A stretch of DNA of 51,474 bases from JBBSEZ01 sp038239195 (GCA_038239195.1 JBBSEZ010000013.1:1-51474), one strand, 5' to 3'. Shown: positions 42,099 to 51,444, numbered from the stretch's first letter. The notes: a model not told the origin generated them from the letters alone. Made by a program: numbers and translations.

Positions 42099-43673
42099 AT
42101 GCGCCGCTCCGCAGCCGGGGCCGTATTGCTCGGTGCGATCCTGTCCGCCACCCCGTCCCGCGCCGACGCCCCGAAGGCGGCCGATCCGCAAGTCGTGGCT
42201 CGCAAGATCGACGGGTTGATCGAGGCGCGCTGGAAGGCCCGCAAGGCCTCTCCCGCCCCACAGTCCGCCGACTCCGAGTTCGTGCGCCGCGCCTACCTCG
42301 ACCTGACCGGGCGCATCCCCGACATCCTGCAAGCGCGCGACTTCCTCGACAACCCCGACAAGGACAAACGCGCCAAGCTCCTCGGCAAGCTCCTCGAGAG
42401 CGAGCGCTACCCGATCCATTTCTCCCACGTCTGGGGCCATCTCCTCCTGCCCGAGCCGGAAAACCCGCTCGTCGCGCCCTACCGGCCCGGCATGGAGGCC
42501 TGGCTGCGCCAGGAACTCAAGAACAACACCGGCTACGACAAGATGGTCCACACCACCCTGTCGGGCAACTTCGGCGGCTCCCCACCCTCCATCGCCTTCT
42601 ACCAGGGCGGCAATTACCAGCCCGAGAACCTCGCGGCGGCCACCTCGCGCATCTTCCTGGGCGTGAAGCTCGAATGCGCCCAGTGCCACAACCACCCCTT
42701 CGCCAAGTGGACGCGCAAGCAGTTCTGGGAACAGGCCGCCTTTTTTGCCCGCCCCAACGCGGGCGGAGGCGCCCGCGTGAAGCTCCCCGACCTCGGCGGC
42801 GCCCCGGCCGCGGCGGCGCGCGAGGTTCTGATCCCCGGCACCACGCGCACGGTCAAGGCGCGCTTCCTCGACAACAAGGAGCCGCGCTTCTCCGACTTCA
42901 TCGAGCCGCGCGTCACTCTGGCGGAGTGGATCGTTCGGGCCGACAACCCCTACTTCGCCCGCGCGACCGTCAACCGCTTGTGGGAGTACTTTCTCGGCAC
43001 CGGCCTGGTCGATCCGGTCGATGAGGCCAGCCCCGACAATCCGCCCAGCCACCCCGAGGTGCTGGACGAGTTGGCCAGGCAGTTCGTTGCCAACAAGTTC
43101 GACCTGAAGTTCCTGGCGCGGACGATCACGCTCACGCGCGCCTACCAGTTGACCAGCCGCCAGACGCACTCCAGTCAGGCCGACGCCCGCCTGTTCGCCC
43201 GCATGAAGGTGCGCGGCCTCACGCCGGAGCAGCTCTACGACAGCCTGGCGCTGGCGACCGGCAACGCCGAAGACCCGCCAGCGTTCAACCCGGGCGTCTT
43301 CTTCCCCGCCACGCCCGCCGGCATGGCGCGGGCCGAGTTCCTGCGCCGCTTCCCCAACCAGGACCGGCGCACCGAGCAGCAGACGTCGATCTTGCAGGCC
43401 CTCTATCTGATGAACGGCAAGCTCGTGGCCGACGCCACCAGCCTGGAGCACAACCGCAACCTGCAAATCATCGCCGAGGCCCGCACCGTGCGCACCTCGC
43501 GGCGCGTCGAACAGCTCTACCTGATCACGCTCGCCCGCAAGCCGCGCCCCGACGAACGCACGCGCCTCGTCGCCTACGTGGACAAGGGCGGCCCCAGCGG
43601 GGACGCGGGCAAGGCGCTGTGCGACGTGTTCTGGGCGCTGCTCAACAGCAGCGAGTTCTGCGTGAATCACTAA
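42099..43673 (+). CDS. DUF1549/DUF1553 domain protein (planctomycete cytochrome-like PSD1)
   Basis: 524 residues with a signal peptide (SRA). DUF1549 part: EFVRRAYLDLTGRIPDILQARDFL, later the CxxCH-like ECAQCHNHPFAKWT which may bind heme or metal, and the DUF1553 half ASHPEVL-type (NPPSHPEVLDELARQF), PYFARATVNRLWEYFLGTGLVDPVDE and LTPEQLYDSLALATG with VFWALLNSSEFCVNH at the end. In planctomycetes it pairs with DUF1501; the DUF1501 gene follows 75 bp downstream. AAGGAG is upstream of the ATG. Confidence 0.92.
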   Translation: MRRSAAGAVLLGAILSATPSRADAPKAADPQVVARKIDGLIEARWKARKASPAPQSADSEFVRRAYLDLTGRIPDILQARDFLDNPDKDKRAKLLGKLLESERYPIHFSHVWGHLLLPEPENPLVAPYRPGMEAWLRQELKNNTGYDKMVHTTLSGNFGGSPPSIAFYQGGNYQPENLAAATSRIFLGVKLECAQCHNHPFAKWTRKQFWEQAAFFARPNAGGGARVKLPDLGGAPAAAAREVLIPGTTRTVKARFLDNKEPRFSDFIEPRVTLAEWIVRADNPYFARATVNRLWEYFLGTGLVDPVDEASPDNPPSHPEVLDELARQFVANKFDLKFLARTITLTRAYQLTSRQTHSSQADARLFARMKVRGLTPEQLYDSLALATGNAEDPPAFNPGVFFPATPAGMARAEFLRRFPNQDRRTEQQTSILQALYLMNGKLVADATSLEHNRNLQIIAEARTVRTSRRVEQLYLITLARKPRPDERTRLVAYVDKGGPSGDAGKALCDVFWALLNSSEFCVNH

Positions 43674-43683
43674 CCGCCCCGGT

Positions 43684-43729
43684 CGCGAAACGACAAGCAA
43701 GAGGGCCCTGCCTTGCTTGCCGTTTCGCG
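43684..43729. repeat. CAAGCAAG palindrome between DUF1549 and DUF1501 genes
   Basis: 46-bp palindrome with GCGAAACGACAAGCAAGAGG on the left and CCTTGCTTGCCGTTTCGC on the right; a few mismatches. Same unit as at 6798-6839. It sits inside the operon between two co-directional genes, so a processing or partial-termination role is possible. Confidence 0.7.
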
Positions 43730-43747
43730 CGAAGGAGACGTCTCACC

Positions 43748-45082
43748 ATGTTCCCCACGTTCCTGTCGCGACGCGACTGGCTGAAGCTTTCTGCCGCGGG
43801 CGTCGCCGCCCACTCCGCCTCCGGCTGGCTGGAGAACCTGGCCCACGCCGCGGCGGCCAGCCCCCTGCGCAAGCGCGCCTGCATCCTGCTGTGGATGAAC
43901 GGTGGGCCCAGCCAGACCGACACCTTCGACCTCAAGCCCGGCCACAAGAACGGCGGGCCTTTCAAGGAGATCGCCACCAGCGCCCCCGGCCTGCGCATCG
44001 GCGAGCACCTGCCCAAGATCGCCCGCTTCGGCCACAAGATGGCCGTCGTGCGCTCGCTCACCACCAAGGAGGGCGACCACGGCCGGGCGTCGTATCTGCT
44101 CCGCACCGGCTATCTGCCGCAGGGGGCGATCCAGTATCCGACCCTGGGCTCGCTGCTCGCCAAGGAGCTCGGCCGCGACGATTCCCCGCTGCCCAACTTC
44201 GTCAGCGTCGCGCCCTATCGCCAGTTCAACCAGGCGGCCTACGCTTCGGGCTTCCTCGGCCCGCTGCACGCCCCGCTCCTCATCGGCGAGAACGTCAACA
44301 ACGGGCCCGTCGCGAACTACGACGAGCTCCTGAAGGTCAAGGACCTCGAGCCGGCCGAGCGGGTCAGCAAGGCCCACTTCGACGCCCGCCTCGGGCTGCT
44401 CCGCGACCTCGAGCGCGACTTCTCCACCCAGCGCCCCGACGCCCCCCCGCGCAGCCACAAGGCCGCCTACGACCGCGCCGTGCGCCTGATGAAGACGGCA
44501 GCCTCCAGGGCGTTCAACCTCGCCGAAGAGCCGGCGGCCGTGCGCGACGCCTACGGCCGCAACCTCTTCGGGCAGGGCTGTCTGCTGGCGCGCCGCCTCG
44601 TCGAGCGCGGCGTGCCCTTCGTCGAGGTCACGCTCGGCGGGATCAACGGCGGCGGCTTCGGGTGGGACACGCACGGCAACAACTTCCCGGCGGTCAAAAG
44701 CCTGTGCGAGGTGCTCGACCCGGCGTGGGCGACGCTGATGAAAGACTTGCAGGACCGCGGGATGCTCGACACGACGCTCATCGTCTGGATGGGCGAGTTT
44801 GGCCGCACGCCGGTCATCAACCCCAGCCAGGGCCGCGACCACTACCCCAACGCCTGGTCCGGCGTGCTCGCGGGCGGCGGGATCAAAGGCGGGCAGGCCT
44901 ACGGCCGCACCAGCCCCGACGGCACCACCATCGAGGACAAGCCGACCACGGTCCCCGACTTCCTGGCCACGGTGTGCAAGGCGCTGGGCATCGACCCCGA
45001 GAAGCAGAACCCGTCCCACGGCGGTCGGCCCATCCGCATCGTCGAGAAGAGCGGCAAGCCGATCAAGGAGATCGTCGGGTGA
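43748..45082 (+). CDS. DUF1501 family protein, Tat-exported
   Basis: 444 residues. Tat signal FLSRRDWLKLSAAGVAAH at residues 5-22. Family body: ILLWMNGGPSQTDTFDLKPG, TKEGDHGRASYLLRTGY, CLLARRLVERGVPFVEV, GWDTHGNNFPAVK and GEFGRTPVINPSQGRDHYPNAW. It shares the plan of the protein at 4277-5737 but is shorter and more typical of the pair with DUF1549/DUF1553, which lies directly upstream. AAGGAG precedes the ATG. Biochemical role unproven. Confidence 0.92.
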   Translation: MFPTFLSRRDWLKLSAAGVAAHSASGWLENLAHAAAASPLRKRACILLWMNGGPSQTDTFDLKPGHKNGGPFKEIATSAPGLRIGEHLPKIARFGHKMAVVRSLTTKEGDHGRASYLLRTGYLPQGAIQYPTLGSLLAKELGRDDSPLPNFVSVAPYRQFNQAAYASGFLGPLHAPLLIGENVNNGPVANYDELLKVKDLEPAERVSKAHFDARLGLLRDLERDFSTQRPDAPPRSHKAAYDRAVRLMKTAASRAFNLAEEPAAVRDAYGRNLFGQGCLLARRLVERGVPFVEVTLGGINGGGFGWDTHGNNFPAVKSLCEVLDPAWATLMKDLQDRGMLDTTLIVWMGEFGRTPVINPSQGRDHYPNAWSGVLAGGGIKGGQAYGRTSPDGTTIEDKPTTVPDFLATVCKALGIDPEKQNPSHGGRPIRIVEKSGKPIKEIVG

Positions 45083-45115
45083 GCGCCCCTTTGTAACAAA
45101 GCGCCGAAATAATCC

Positions 45116-45167
45116 TTGACAACCCAGACAGGGCGTCTTACTTTAAGCGAAGTCAGACGCCCTGTCT
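45116..45167 (+). promoter_or_regulatory. Promoter-operator of the BlaI/M56 operon
   Basis: TTGACA (45116-45121), a 17-nt spacer and TACTTT (45139-45144) form a promoter 60 bp upstream of blaI. A perfect 13-bp inverted repeat, AGACAGGGCGTCT (45126-45138) and AGACGCCCTGTCT (45155-45167), brackets the -10 region. BlaI-family repressors bind dyads over their own promoter, so this is the likely operator. Confidence 0.6.
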
Positions 45168-45202
45168 TCCTTTCCCTTCCTGGCCTCGTGGCGTGCCGGA
45201 TC

Positions 45203-45607
45203 ATGGAGCGCACCCTGAAAGACAAAGACCCGACCGACGCCGAGCTGGCGGTCCTGCAGGTGTTGTGGGACCAGGGCTCGGCGACCATTCGCCAGCTCGC
45301 CGACGTGCTCTACCCCGGTGGGGGCGATGCGCAGTACGGCACGGTGCAGAAACTGCTCGAGCGGCTCGAGGAGAAGGAACACGTCGGCCGCGACCGCAGC
45401 GCCCACGCCCACCGCTTCCGCGCCCTGACCGACCGCGACGCGCTGGTCGGCCATCGGCTCCGCGAGATGGCGGAGAAGCTGTGCGGGGGGATGATGGCCC
45501 CGCTGCTGACGCACCTGGTGCGGGCGGAGGCCCTCACCTCGAAGGAACGCCAGGAGTTGCGCGCCCTCATCGACGAGCTCGATCGCAAGAGGAAGCCGAA
45601 GAAGTAG
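45203..45607 (+). CDS. blaI: BlaI/MecI-family transcriptional repressor
   Basis: 134 residues, winged-helix BlaI type: PTDAELAVLQVLWDQGSATIRQLADVLY, GTVQKLLERLEEKEHVGRDR and HRFRALTDRDALV, then a helical dimer tail with LTSKERQELRALIDELDR. In the Bla system a membrane metalloprotease inactivates the repressor. Here the downstream M56-WD40 gene, 23 bp away, is the partner. The start at 45203 is chosen from family length; no strong ribosome-binding site is seen. Confidence 0.92.
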   Translation: MERTLKDKDPTDAELAVLQVLWDQGSATIRQLADVLYPGGGDAQYGTVQKLLERLEEKEHVGRDRSAHAHRFRALTDRDALVGHRLREMAEKLCGGMMAPLLTHLVRAEALTSKERQELRALIDELDRKRKPKK

Positions 45608-45630
45608 CGCCGCATCGAGGAACCGACACC

Positions 45631-48600
45631 ATGTCCACGCTCCTGTACGTCGGCCTGGCCAACGCCGCGTGCGCGGCCGTCCTGGCCGTCCCGGCCTTGC
45701 TGGCCAGCCGGTTCTGCCGGCGGCCGGCCTTTGTTCACGCCCTCTGGCTGCTCGTCCTCCTCAAGCTCGTCACGCCACCTCTGCTCCGGCCGCCCGTCGC
45801 CTGGCTCCCCGAGCCGGCGCCGGCGCCTGCGGCCGCGAGCGTGGCACCGCCCATCGAAGTCGTTGCTCAGCCGGCGCCGGTCCGGTACGAGGCCGTCGAG
45901 GTCAACAACTTCTCCCGGCCCTTCACCGTTTCTGCTCCTCGCCTGGGGACATACTCCAGCGGAGGGCTGGCGAGCCCCGAGGCGACCGAAACGCGCTCCC
46001 CACCGTTCGAGGCCTACGCCTATACGCTCACCGCACCTCAGCCCACGCGGGGGCCGACCGCTCCCGCGCCTCCACTTCCCACCGAGCCTCCCGCCGCGCG
46101 CTCGCTGGGCGAGGAAATGCTGACCTTCGTCGGCATCTTCTGGCTGGCCGGCTCGCTGCTGTTCTTCGCGCGGGCAGGGCTGTACGTCTTCCGCTTCCAG
46201 AAATTGTTGCGCCACGCTCAGCCCGCCCCGGCCGAGCTCCAGCAGCAGGCGGAGCGCCTGGCCCGGCAGATGGGGCTGCGCGGCTGCCCGTCGCTGTGGT
46301 TGATCCCGGGACCGCTCCCGCCGCTGGTGTGGGCCGCCGTCGGCCCGGTGCGCATCTTCTTCCCGACCGGCCTGCTCCATCGCCTCGCAGACGAGGAGCG
46401 CGCCAGCCTCCTGGCCCACGAACTGGCCCACGTCGGGCGGGGCGACCACTGGGTGCGCTGGCTCGAGGTCGTCGTCGCCGGGCTCTACTGGTGGTATCCC
46501 CTCGTCTGGCTGGCGCGCAGGCAACTGCAAGCGCGCGAGGAAGAATGCTGCGATGCCTGGGCCGTCGGCGAGGTGCCGGCGCGCGTCTACGCCGGCGCCA
46601 TCCTCCACGCCGTCGATTTCCTCGCCGAAAACAAGCGCCGGCTCCCCGCCCTGGCCAGCGGCCTGAGCGGCATGCAACTCCTCCAGCAGCGCCTCACGCT
46701 CATCATGGGCGAGGAGACGCCCAAGCGCCTCGGCGGCCCTGCCCGGCTCGCGCTGCTCGGCCTGGCCGCCGCCTCGCTGCCCCTGCTCCCCATGCTCGTC
46801 CGCCCCGGCCAAATGCCTGCCGAGGCCAGCGCCGCCGCGCCCCCCGCAGCGCAAACGCCCGCAGAGGCGCACCTGCGCCTGCCCCTCGCCGAGCCCGAGC
46901 CGACGGCCTTCATGCCGGCCCCGCTGAACCTGATCGGCGGGAACAACGAGTTCTTCAGCGTCGCCCTCTCCCCCGACGGCAACACGATGGCCGCGGGCGG
47001 CGGCTACTGGGACCGTCCCGGCCACGTCGGCCTGTGGGACTTGCGCCGCCGCCGCGAAGTCCTGTCCTTCCCCGAGACGTTGGGGATCGCTTCCGTCGCC
47101 TTCTCGCCCGACGGCAAGAGGCTCGCCTCGGCCGGGTGGGACCATCGGGCCCGCATCCGCGATGCCCGGACCGGGCGCCTGCTGCTCTCGCTCGGGCTCG
47201 ACTCGGTGGCGCGCCTGGCGTTCTCGCCCGACGGCAAGATGCTGGCCTCGGCAAGCGAGGGCAAGAAGGTCAAGCTGTGGGACGCCGGCACCGGCCGGGA
47301 GCTCGCCGACCTCAAGGGCGACCTGCTCCGCTTCCACTGCGTCGCGTTCTCGCGCGACGGCAAGACCCTCGCCGCGGGCGGCGGCGACTGGGCGGCGAAG
47401 GGCATCGCCCAGGTAACCCTCTGGGACGTGGCGACGCGCAAGCAGGTCGGCAAGCTCCCGGGGACGCGCCCCGTCCTCGCCGTCGCGTTCTCCCCCGACG
47501 ATGGCCGCATCGCCACCGGCGGGGCAGACAATGCCATCCGCGTGTGGGACGCGAAAAGTCGCCGGATGGTCGCGCAGCTGAATGGCCACGCGAACTGGGT
47601 CGAGTCGCTGTCGTACTCGCCCGACGGCAAACTGCTCGCCAGCGGCAGCCACGACACGACGGTGCGCCTGTGGTCCGCCAAGGGGGGCCAGATGCTGGCG
47701 CGCCTCGACGGCCATCCCGGCGCCGTGCGCGCCGTCGCCTTTTCCCGTGACGGCAAGGTACTCGTCAGCGGCGGCGCCGACCGCACGCTCAAGCTCTGGG
47801 ACGTGGCGTCGCGCGCCGAGTTGACCACCCTGCGCCGCAGTGAGGCTCGTCCCGAGGGCCTGCCCGTCTTCCTGGCGGTCGCTCATTCTCCCGACGGCAA
47901 GTTGCTCGCCTTGGCCAGCGAGAACAAGACGGTCGAGGTGCGCGACGCCCTCACCGGAGAGTTGCTGCGCACCCTCGAAGGCCACGACGACACGGTGACC
48001 TGCCTGGCCTTCTCGCCCGACGGCAAACTGCTCGCCACCGGTAGCCCCGACAAGACCATCAAGCTCTGGGCTCCACTGACCGGCAAGCTCGTCCGCACCT
48101 TGACGGGGCACGTGAGCTGGGTCTACGCGCTCGCGTTCAGCAAGGACGGCAAGTCGCTCGCCAGCGCCGGGTACGACAAGACGGTGCGCATCTGGGCGCC
48201 CGACAAGGGCGAGTGCCGTGCCGTCCTCAAGGGCCACAAGGCGTCCGTCCGTGCCGTGGCGTTCGCGCCCGACGGCCTTACGCTGGCCTCCGGCAGCGGC
48301 GACCGGACGGTCAAGTTGTGGGACCTCCAAAAGCTCGCGGTACGCGCCACCCTGACCGGGCACGAGGCCACGGTCCGCGCCGTCAGCTTCGCGCCCGACG
48401 GCCTGGCGCTGGCCAGCGGCAGCGAGGACGGGACGGTCCGGCTCTGGGAGGCCCGGGACGGCCGGGCGCGGGCCACGCTGAAAGGGCCCCCCAGCGAGGT
48501 GCTGGCCCTGACGTACTCGCCGCGCGGCCAGACGCTGGCCAGCGCCAGCCAGGACGGGACCATTCAACTTTGGGCCCCGAACACCGGCGCGCCGCGCCAG

Positions 48601-49623
48601 CGCCTGCGCGGGCATACCGACGCCATCACGGGCCTGACGTTCGCCCCCGACGGAGCGCGGCTGGTGTCGGTGGGATTGGATCGCACCGTGAAGGTGTGGC
48701 GCGCCTTCCGCCTGGCGGCCCCCCGCGTCGAGCTCAACGGCCACGCCGAGACCGTGTGGGCCGTCGCCTTCTCGCCCGACGGCAGGCATGTCGTCTCGGG
48801 GGGGCAGCTCCGCTCGGTCCGGCTGTGGGACGCCCGGAGCGGGAAGCAACTGCGCACCTTCACCGGGCACGACAAGGGGGTGAGCAGCGTGGCTATTTCC
48901 GCCGACGGCAAGCGCGTCCTCACGGGGAGCTGGGACCGCACCGTTCGCCTGTGGGGCCTCGAGAGCGGCAAGGAACTGAAGCGGCTCGTCGGACACGAAA
49001 TGGGCGTGATCGGCGTGGCATTCGTGCCCAACTCGCGCCGCGTCGTGTCGGGGAGCTGGGACGGCACCGTACGCGTCTGGGACCTCGACAGCGGGCGCGC
49101 GGTCCACGTGCTCCGGGGCCACGGGGCGCAGGTGGAGGGCGTGGCCGTGTCGCCGGACGGGCGGCGTGCCCTGTCGGCGAGCTACGACGGGACCGTGCGG
49201 GTGTGGGACCTCGTCGGGGGCAAGGAGCTGCTGTCGTTCAAGGGGCACCAGGGCAAGACGTTCCGCGTGGCGTTCTCGCCGGACGGCAAGCGAGCCGTCA
49301 GCAGCGGCGACGACCGCACGGTGCGCGTGTGGTCTCCCGACACCGGGCGCGAGTTGCAATGCTTCCGCGGCCACGGGGGCTCGGCGACGGGCGTTGCCTT
49401 CTCCGACGATGGCAAGCGCGTGCTCTCGGCGTCGTTCGACCGAACGATCCGCTGGTGGGACGTGGACAGGGGCAGCGAGCTGCGCCGCTGGGAGGCCCAC
49501 GCCGGCTCGATCTGGGGGCTGGCCGTGTCGCCCAACAGCAAGACGGCCGTCTCCAGCAGCGCCGACGGAGCGGTGAAAGTGTGGGGGCTGGCCGGGCCGC
49601 CCTCGCAGCAGGCGAAGCAGTAG
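45631..49623 (+). CDS. BlaR1-like M56 peptidase fused to 21 WD40 repeats
   Basis: 1330 residues. The N-terminal third is a BlaR1/MecR1-type membrane protease: helices at residues 2-25, 28-50 and near 165-190, and the zinc motif HELAH at 263-267 with downstream EEECCDAWA supplying the third ligand. A fourth hydrophobic helix follows near 370-390. In BlaR1 the next part is an extracellular penicillin-binding sensor; here it is replaced by WD40 repeats from about 436 to the end. I count 21 units with FSPDGK...LASGSxDxTVRLWD spacing, which could fold as three seven-blade propellers. The topology suggests the propellers may lie outside the cytosol. Co-transcribed with blaI. Confidence 0.88.
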   Translation: MSTLLYVGLANAACAAVLAVPALLASRFCRRPAFVHALWLLVLLKLVTPPLLRPPVAWLPEPAPAPAAASVAPPIEVVAQPAPVRYEAVEVNNFSRPFTVSAPRLGTYSSGGLASPEATETRSPPFEAYAYTLTAPQPTRGPTAPAPPLPTEPPAARSLGEEMLTFVGIFWLAGSLLFFARAGLYVFRFQKLLRHAQPAPAELQQQAERLARQMGLRGCPSLWLIPGPLPPLVWAAVGPVRIFFPTGLLHRLADEERASLLAHELAHVGRGDHWVRWLEVVVAGLYWWYPLVWLARRQLQAREEECCDAWAVGEVPARVYAGAILHAVDFLAENKRRLPALASGLSGMQLLQQRLTLIMGEETPKRLGGPARLALLGLAAASLPLLPMLVRPGQMPAEASAAAPPAAQTPAEAHLRLPLAEPEPTAFMPAPLNLIGGNNEFFSVALSPDGNTMAAGGGYWDRPGHVGLWDLRRRREVLSFPETLGIASVAFSPDGKRLASAGWDHRARIRDARTGRLLLSLGLDSVARLAFSPDGKMLASASEGKKVKLWDAGTGRELADLKGDLLRFHCVAFSRDGKTLAAGGGDWAAKGIAQVTLWDVATRKQVGKLPGTRPVLAVAFSPDDGRIATGGADNAIRVWDAKSRRMVAQLNGHANWVESLSYSPDGKLLASGSHDTTVRLWSAKGGQMLARLDGHPGAVRAVAFSRDGKVLVSGGADRTLKLWDVASRAELTTLRRSEARPEGLPVFLAVAHSPDGKLLALASENKTVEVRDALTGELLRTLEGHDDTVTCLAFSPDGKLLATGSPDKTIKLWAPLTGKLVRTLTGHVSWVYALAFSKDGKSLASAGYDKTVRIWAPDKGECRAVLKGHKASVRAVAFAPDGLTLASGSGDRTVKLWDLQKLAVRATLTGHEATVRAVSFAPDGLALASGSEDGTVRLWEARDGRARATLKGPPSEVLALTYSPRGQTLASASQDGTIQLWAPNTGAPRQRLRGHTDAITGLTFAPDGARLVSVGLDRTVKVWRAFRLAAPRVELNGHAETVWAVAFSPDGRHVVSGGQLRSVRLWDARSGKQLRTFTGHDKGVSSVAISADGKRVLTGSWDRTVRLWGLESGKELKRLVGHEMGVIGVAFVPNSRRVVSGSWDGTVRVWDLDSGRAVHVLRGHGAQVEGVAVSPDGRRALSASYDGTVRVWDLVGGKELLSFKGHQGKTFRVAFSPDGKRAVSSGDDRTVRVWSPDTGRELQCFRGHGGSATGVAFSDDGKRVLSASFDRTIRWWDVDRGSELRRWEAHAGSIWGLAVSPNSKTAVSSSADGAVKVWGLAGPPSQQAKQ

Positions 49624-49701
49624 GAAGATCGCCCGTTCGCCGCGGTTCGCAGGACCGCGAGGAAGTTCGACCAGAAGCCGAGCGGTAGGAAAAGGCATGC
49701 T

Positions 49702-49753
49702 TGTAGGACGGCTCTCCTGAGCCGTCCGGACGGCTCAGGAGAGCCGTCCTACA
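49702..49753. repeat. Perfect 52-bp palindrome, GGACGGCTC family
   Basis: Arms 49702-49727 and 49728-49753 are perfectly complementary with no loop, and each arm holds its own hairpin (GGACGGCTC ... GAGCCGTCC). It lies between the M56-WD40 gene and the DUF1549 gene. Related copies are at 18636-18685 and 33399-33423. Confidence 0.75.
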
Positions 49754-49794
49754 GCAAACCGAGCCCTGCCGCTCGCATCAAGGAGATCGCATCC

Positions 49795-51444
49795 ATGAGA
49801 ACGGTGTGGTTCTGCTTCCTGGCCCTGCTGGCGCCGGCGCCCGCGCTCCACGCGGCCGCCGCGCCGGGGCAGCCCGTGCCGGCGCGCGGCCGCTATGCCG
49901 ACGCCGACGCCCTGGCCGCGCGCATCGACCGCCATCTGGCGCGCGGCTGGGAGGCCGCCAAGGCCGTGCCTACGCGCCCCGCCGACGATGCGGAGTTCGT
50001 CCGTCGCGTTTATCTCGACCTCGCCGGGCGCATCCCGTCCGTCGCCGAGGTGCGCGCGCTCCTCGCCGACAAACGGGCCGACAAGCGAGCCCGACTCGTG
50101 GAGAAACTGCTCGAAGGGCCGCGCTACGTGACGCACTTCACGCAGGTCTACCGCGCCCTGATGCTGCCAGAGGCTAGCTCCAACTTTCAGGTCCACTTCC
50201 AGGTGGCGGGCTTCGAGGCCTGGCTGCGCGGGCAGTTGAGCCGGAACGCCCCCTACGACGCGATGGTCCGCGAACTGGTGACGACGCCGGTGAACGGAGG
50301 TGGCGGCTTCGCCTTTGGCGGGGGGAATGGGCCCGCCGGCAACTCTGCGGCGTTCTACTTCGCCAAGGACCTCAAGCCCGAAGAGATCGCCGGCGCGACG
50401 GCGCGCCTGTTCCTGGGCGTGAACGTCGGCTGTGCCCAGTGCCATCATCATCCGTTCGCCTCGTGGAAGAAGGAGCAGTTCTGGAGCTTCGCCGCCTTCT
50501 TTTCCGGCATCCAGAGCCGTCGCCAGGGCGACTTCAACGTCCCCACCAACGAACTGCCCAACCGGCGCGAACTGACCATCCCCGGCACCGAGAAGGTGGC
50601 GAAGGCGCGGTTCCTCGACGGCAAGGAGCCGAAGTGGGACGACAAGACGAGCACGCGCGCCGCGCTCGCCGCCTGGATGACGGCGCCGGAAAACCCCTAC
50701 TTCGCCCGCGCCGCCGTCAACCGCACGTGGGCCTACCTGTTCGGCACCGGCCTCATCGAGCCCATCGACGAGATGATCGGCACCGAGAACACCGCCAGCC
50801 ACCCCGAGCTCCTCGACGAGCTGGCCCGCGAGTTCATCGCCCACAAATACGATCTCAAGGTTTTGCTTCGCGCCATCGCGGCCACGCGCGCCTACCAACT
50901 CTCCAGTGCGCGCACGCACCGCAGCCAGGACAATCCCAGGCTGTTCGCGCGCTCTGCCCTGCGCGGCCTGACGCCGGAGCAGCTCTACGACAGCGTGGCG
51001 ATGGCGACCGGCTACCAGGAAGCGGGTGGCGGGCGCGGCAACCCGTTCTTCGGCGGCAACACGCCGCGCAGCGACTTCCTCAACAAGTTCAACAACGCCA
51101 GCGACCGGCCGACCGACGTGCAGACGTCGATCCTGCAAGCGCTGACTTTGATGAACGGTCGGCTGGTCGCGACCGCCACCACGCTCGCGACCAGCGAGAC
51201 GCTGGCCGCGGTGACCGACGCCCCCTTCCTCGACACGGCGGGGCGCCTGGAGGTGCTCTACCTGGCCACCCTGTCGCGCAAGCCGACGACCCGCGAGGTC
51301 GCCCGCATGACGAAGTACGTGGAAGGCGGCGGTTCGGCGGGCCCGGCCGCCACGGCCGGCGAAAAGGAGAAGCGCTACAACCAATCGCTTGCGGACGTTT
51401 TCTGGGTGTTGCTCAACAGCGGCGAGTTCTTCCTGAATCACTAA
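49795..51444 (+). CDS. DUF1549/DUF1553 domain protein
   Basis: 549 residues with a signal peptide. DUF1549: AEFVRRVYLDLAGRIPSVAEVRALL, then GCAQCHHHPFASWKKEQFW (CxxCH, possible heme/metal site), the DUF1553 half NPYFARAAVNRTWAYLFGTGLIEPIDE, NTASHPELLDELAREFIAHKYDLK and LTPEQLYDSVAMATGY, ending VFWVLLNSGEFFLNH. A Gly/Asn-rich insertion lies near residue 165. Paralogue of the gene at 42099. A DUF1501 partner would be expected just beyond the right edge of the window. AAGGAG is upstream of the ATG. Confidence 0.92.
   Translation: MRTVWFCFLALLAPAPALHAAAAPGQPVPARGRYADADALAARIDRHLARGWEAAKAVPTRPADDAEFVRRVYLDLAGRIPSVAEVRALLADKRADKRARLVEKLLEGPRYVTHFTQVYRALMLPEASSNFQVHFQVAGFEAWLRGQLSRNAPYDAMVRELVTTPVNGGGGFAFGGGNGPAGNSAAFYFAKDLKPEEIAGATARLFLGVNVGCAQCHHHPFASWKKEQFWSFAAFFSGIQSRRQGDFNVPTNELPNRRELTIPGTEKVAKARFLDGKEPKWDDKTSTRAALAAWMTAPENPYFARAAVNRTWAYLFGTGLIEPIDEMIGTENTASHPELLDELAREFIAHKYDLKVLLRAIAATRAYQLSSARTHRSQDNPRLFARSALRGLTPEQLYDSVAMATGYQEAGGGRGNPFFGGNTPRSDFLNKFNNASDRPTDVQTSILQALTLMNGRLVATATTLATSETLAAVTDAPFLDTAGRLEVLYLATLSRKPTTREVARMTKYVEGGGSAGPAATAGEKEKRYNQSLADVFWVLLNSGEFFLNH

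Noticed and set aside
45310..49698. Very long minus-strand open frame opposite the M56-WD40 gene
   Set aside because: It is the antisense of the WD40 repeats in high-GC DNA, with repeating Arg/Gly/Ala-rich sequence and no family features; the plus-strand protein is clearly real.
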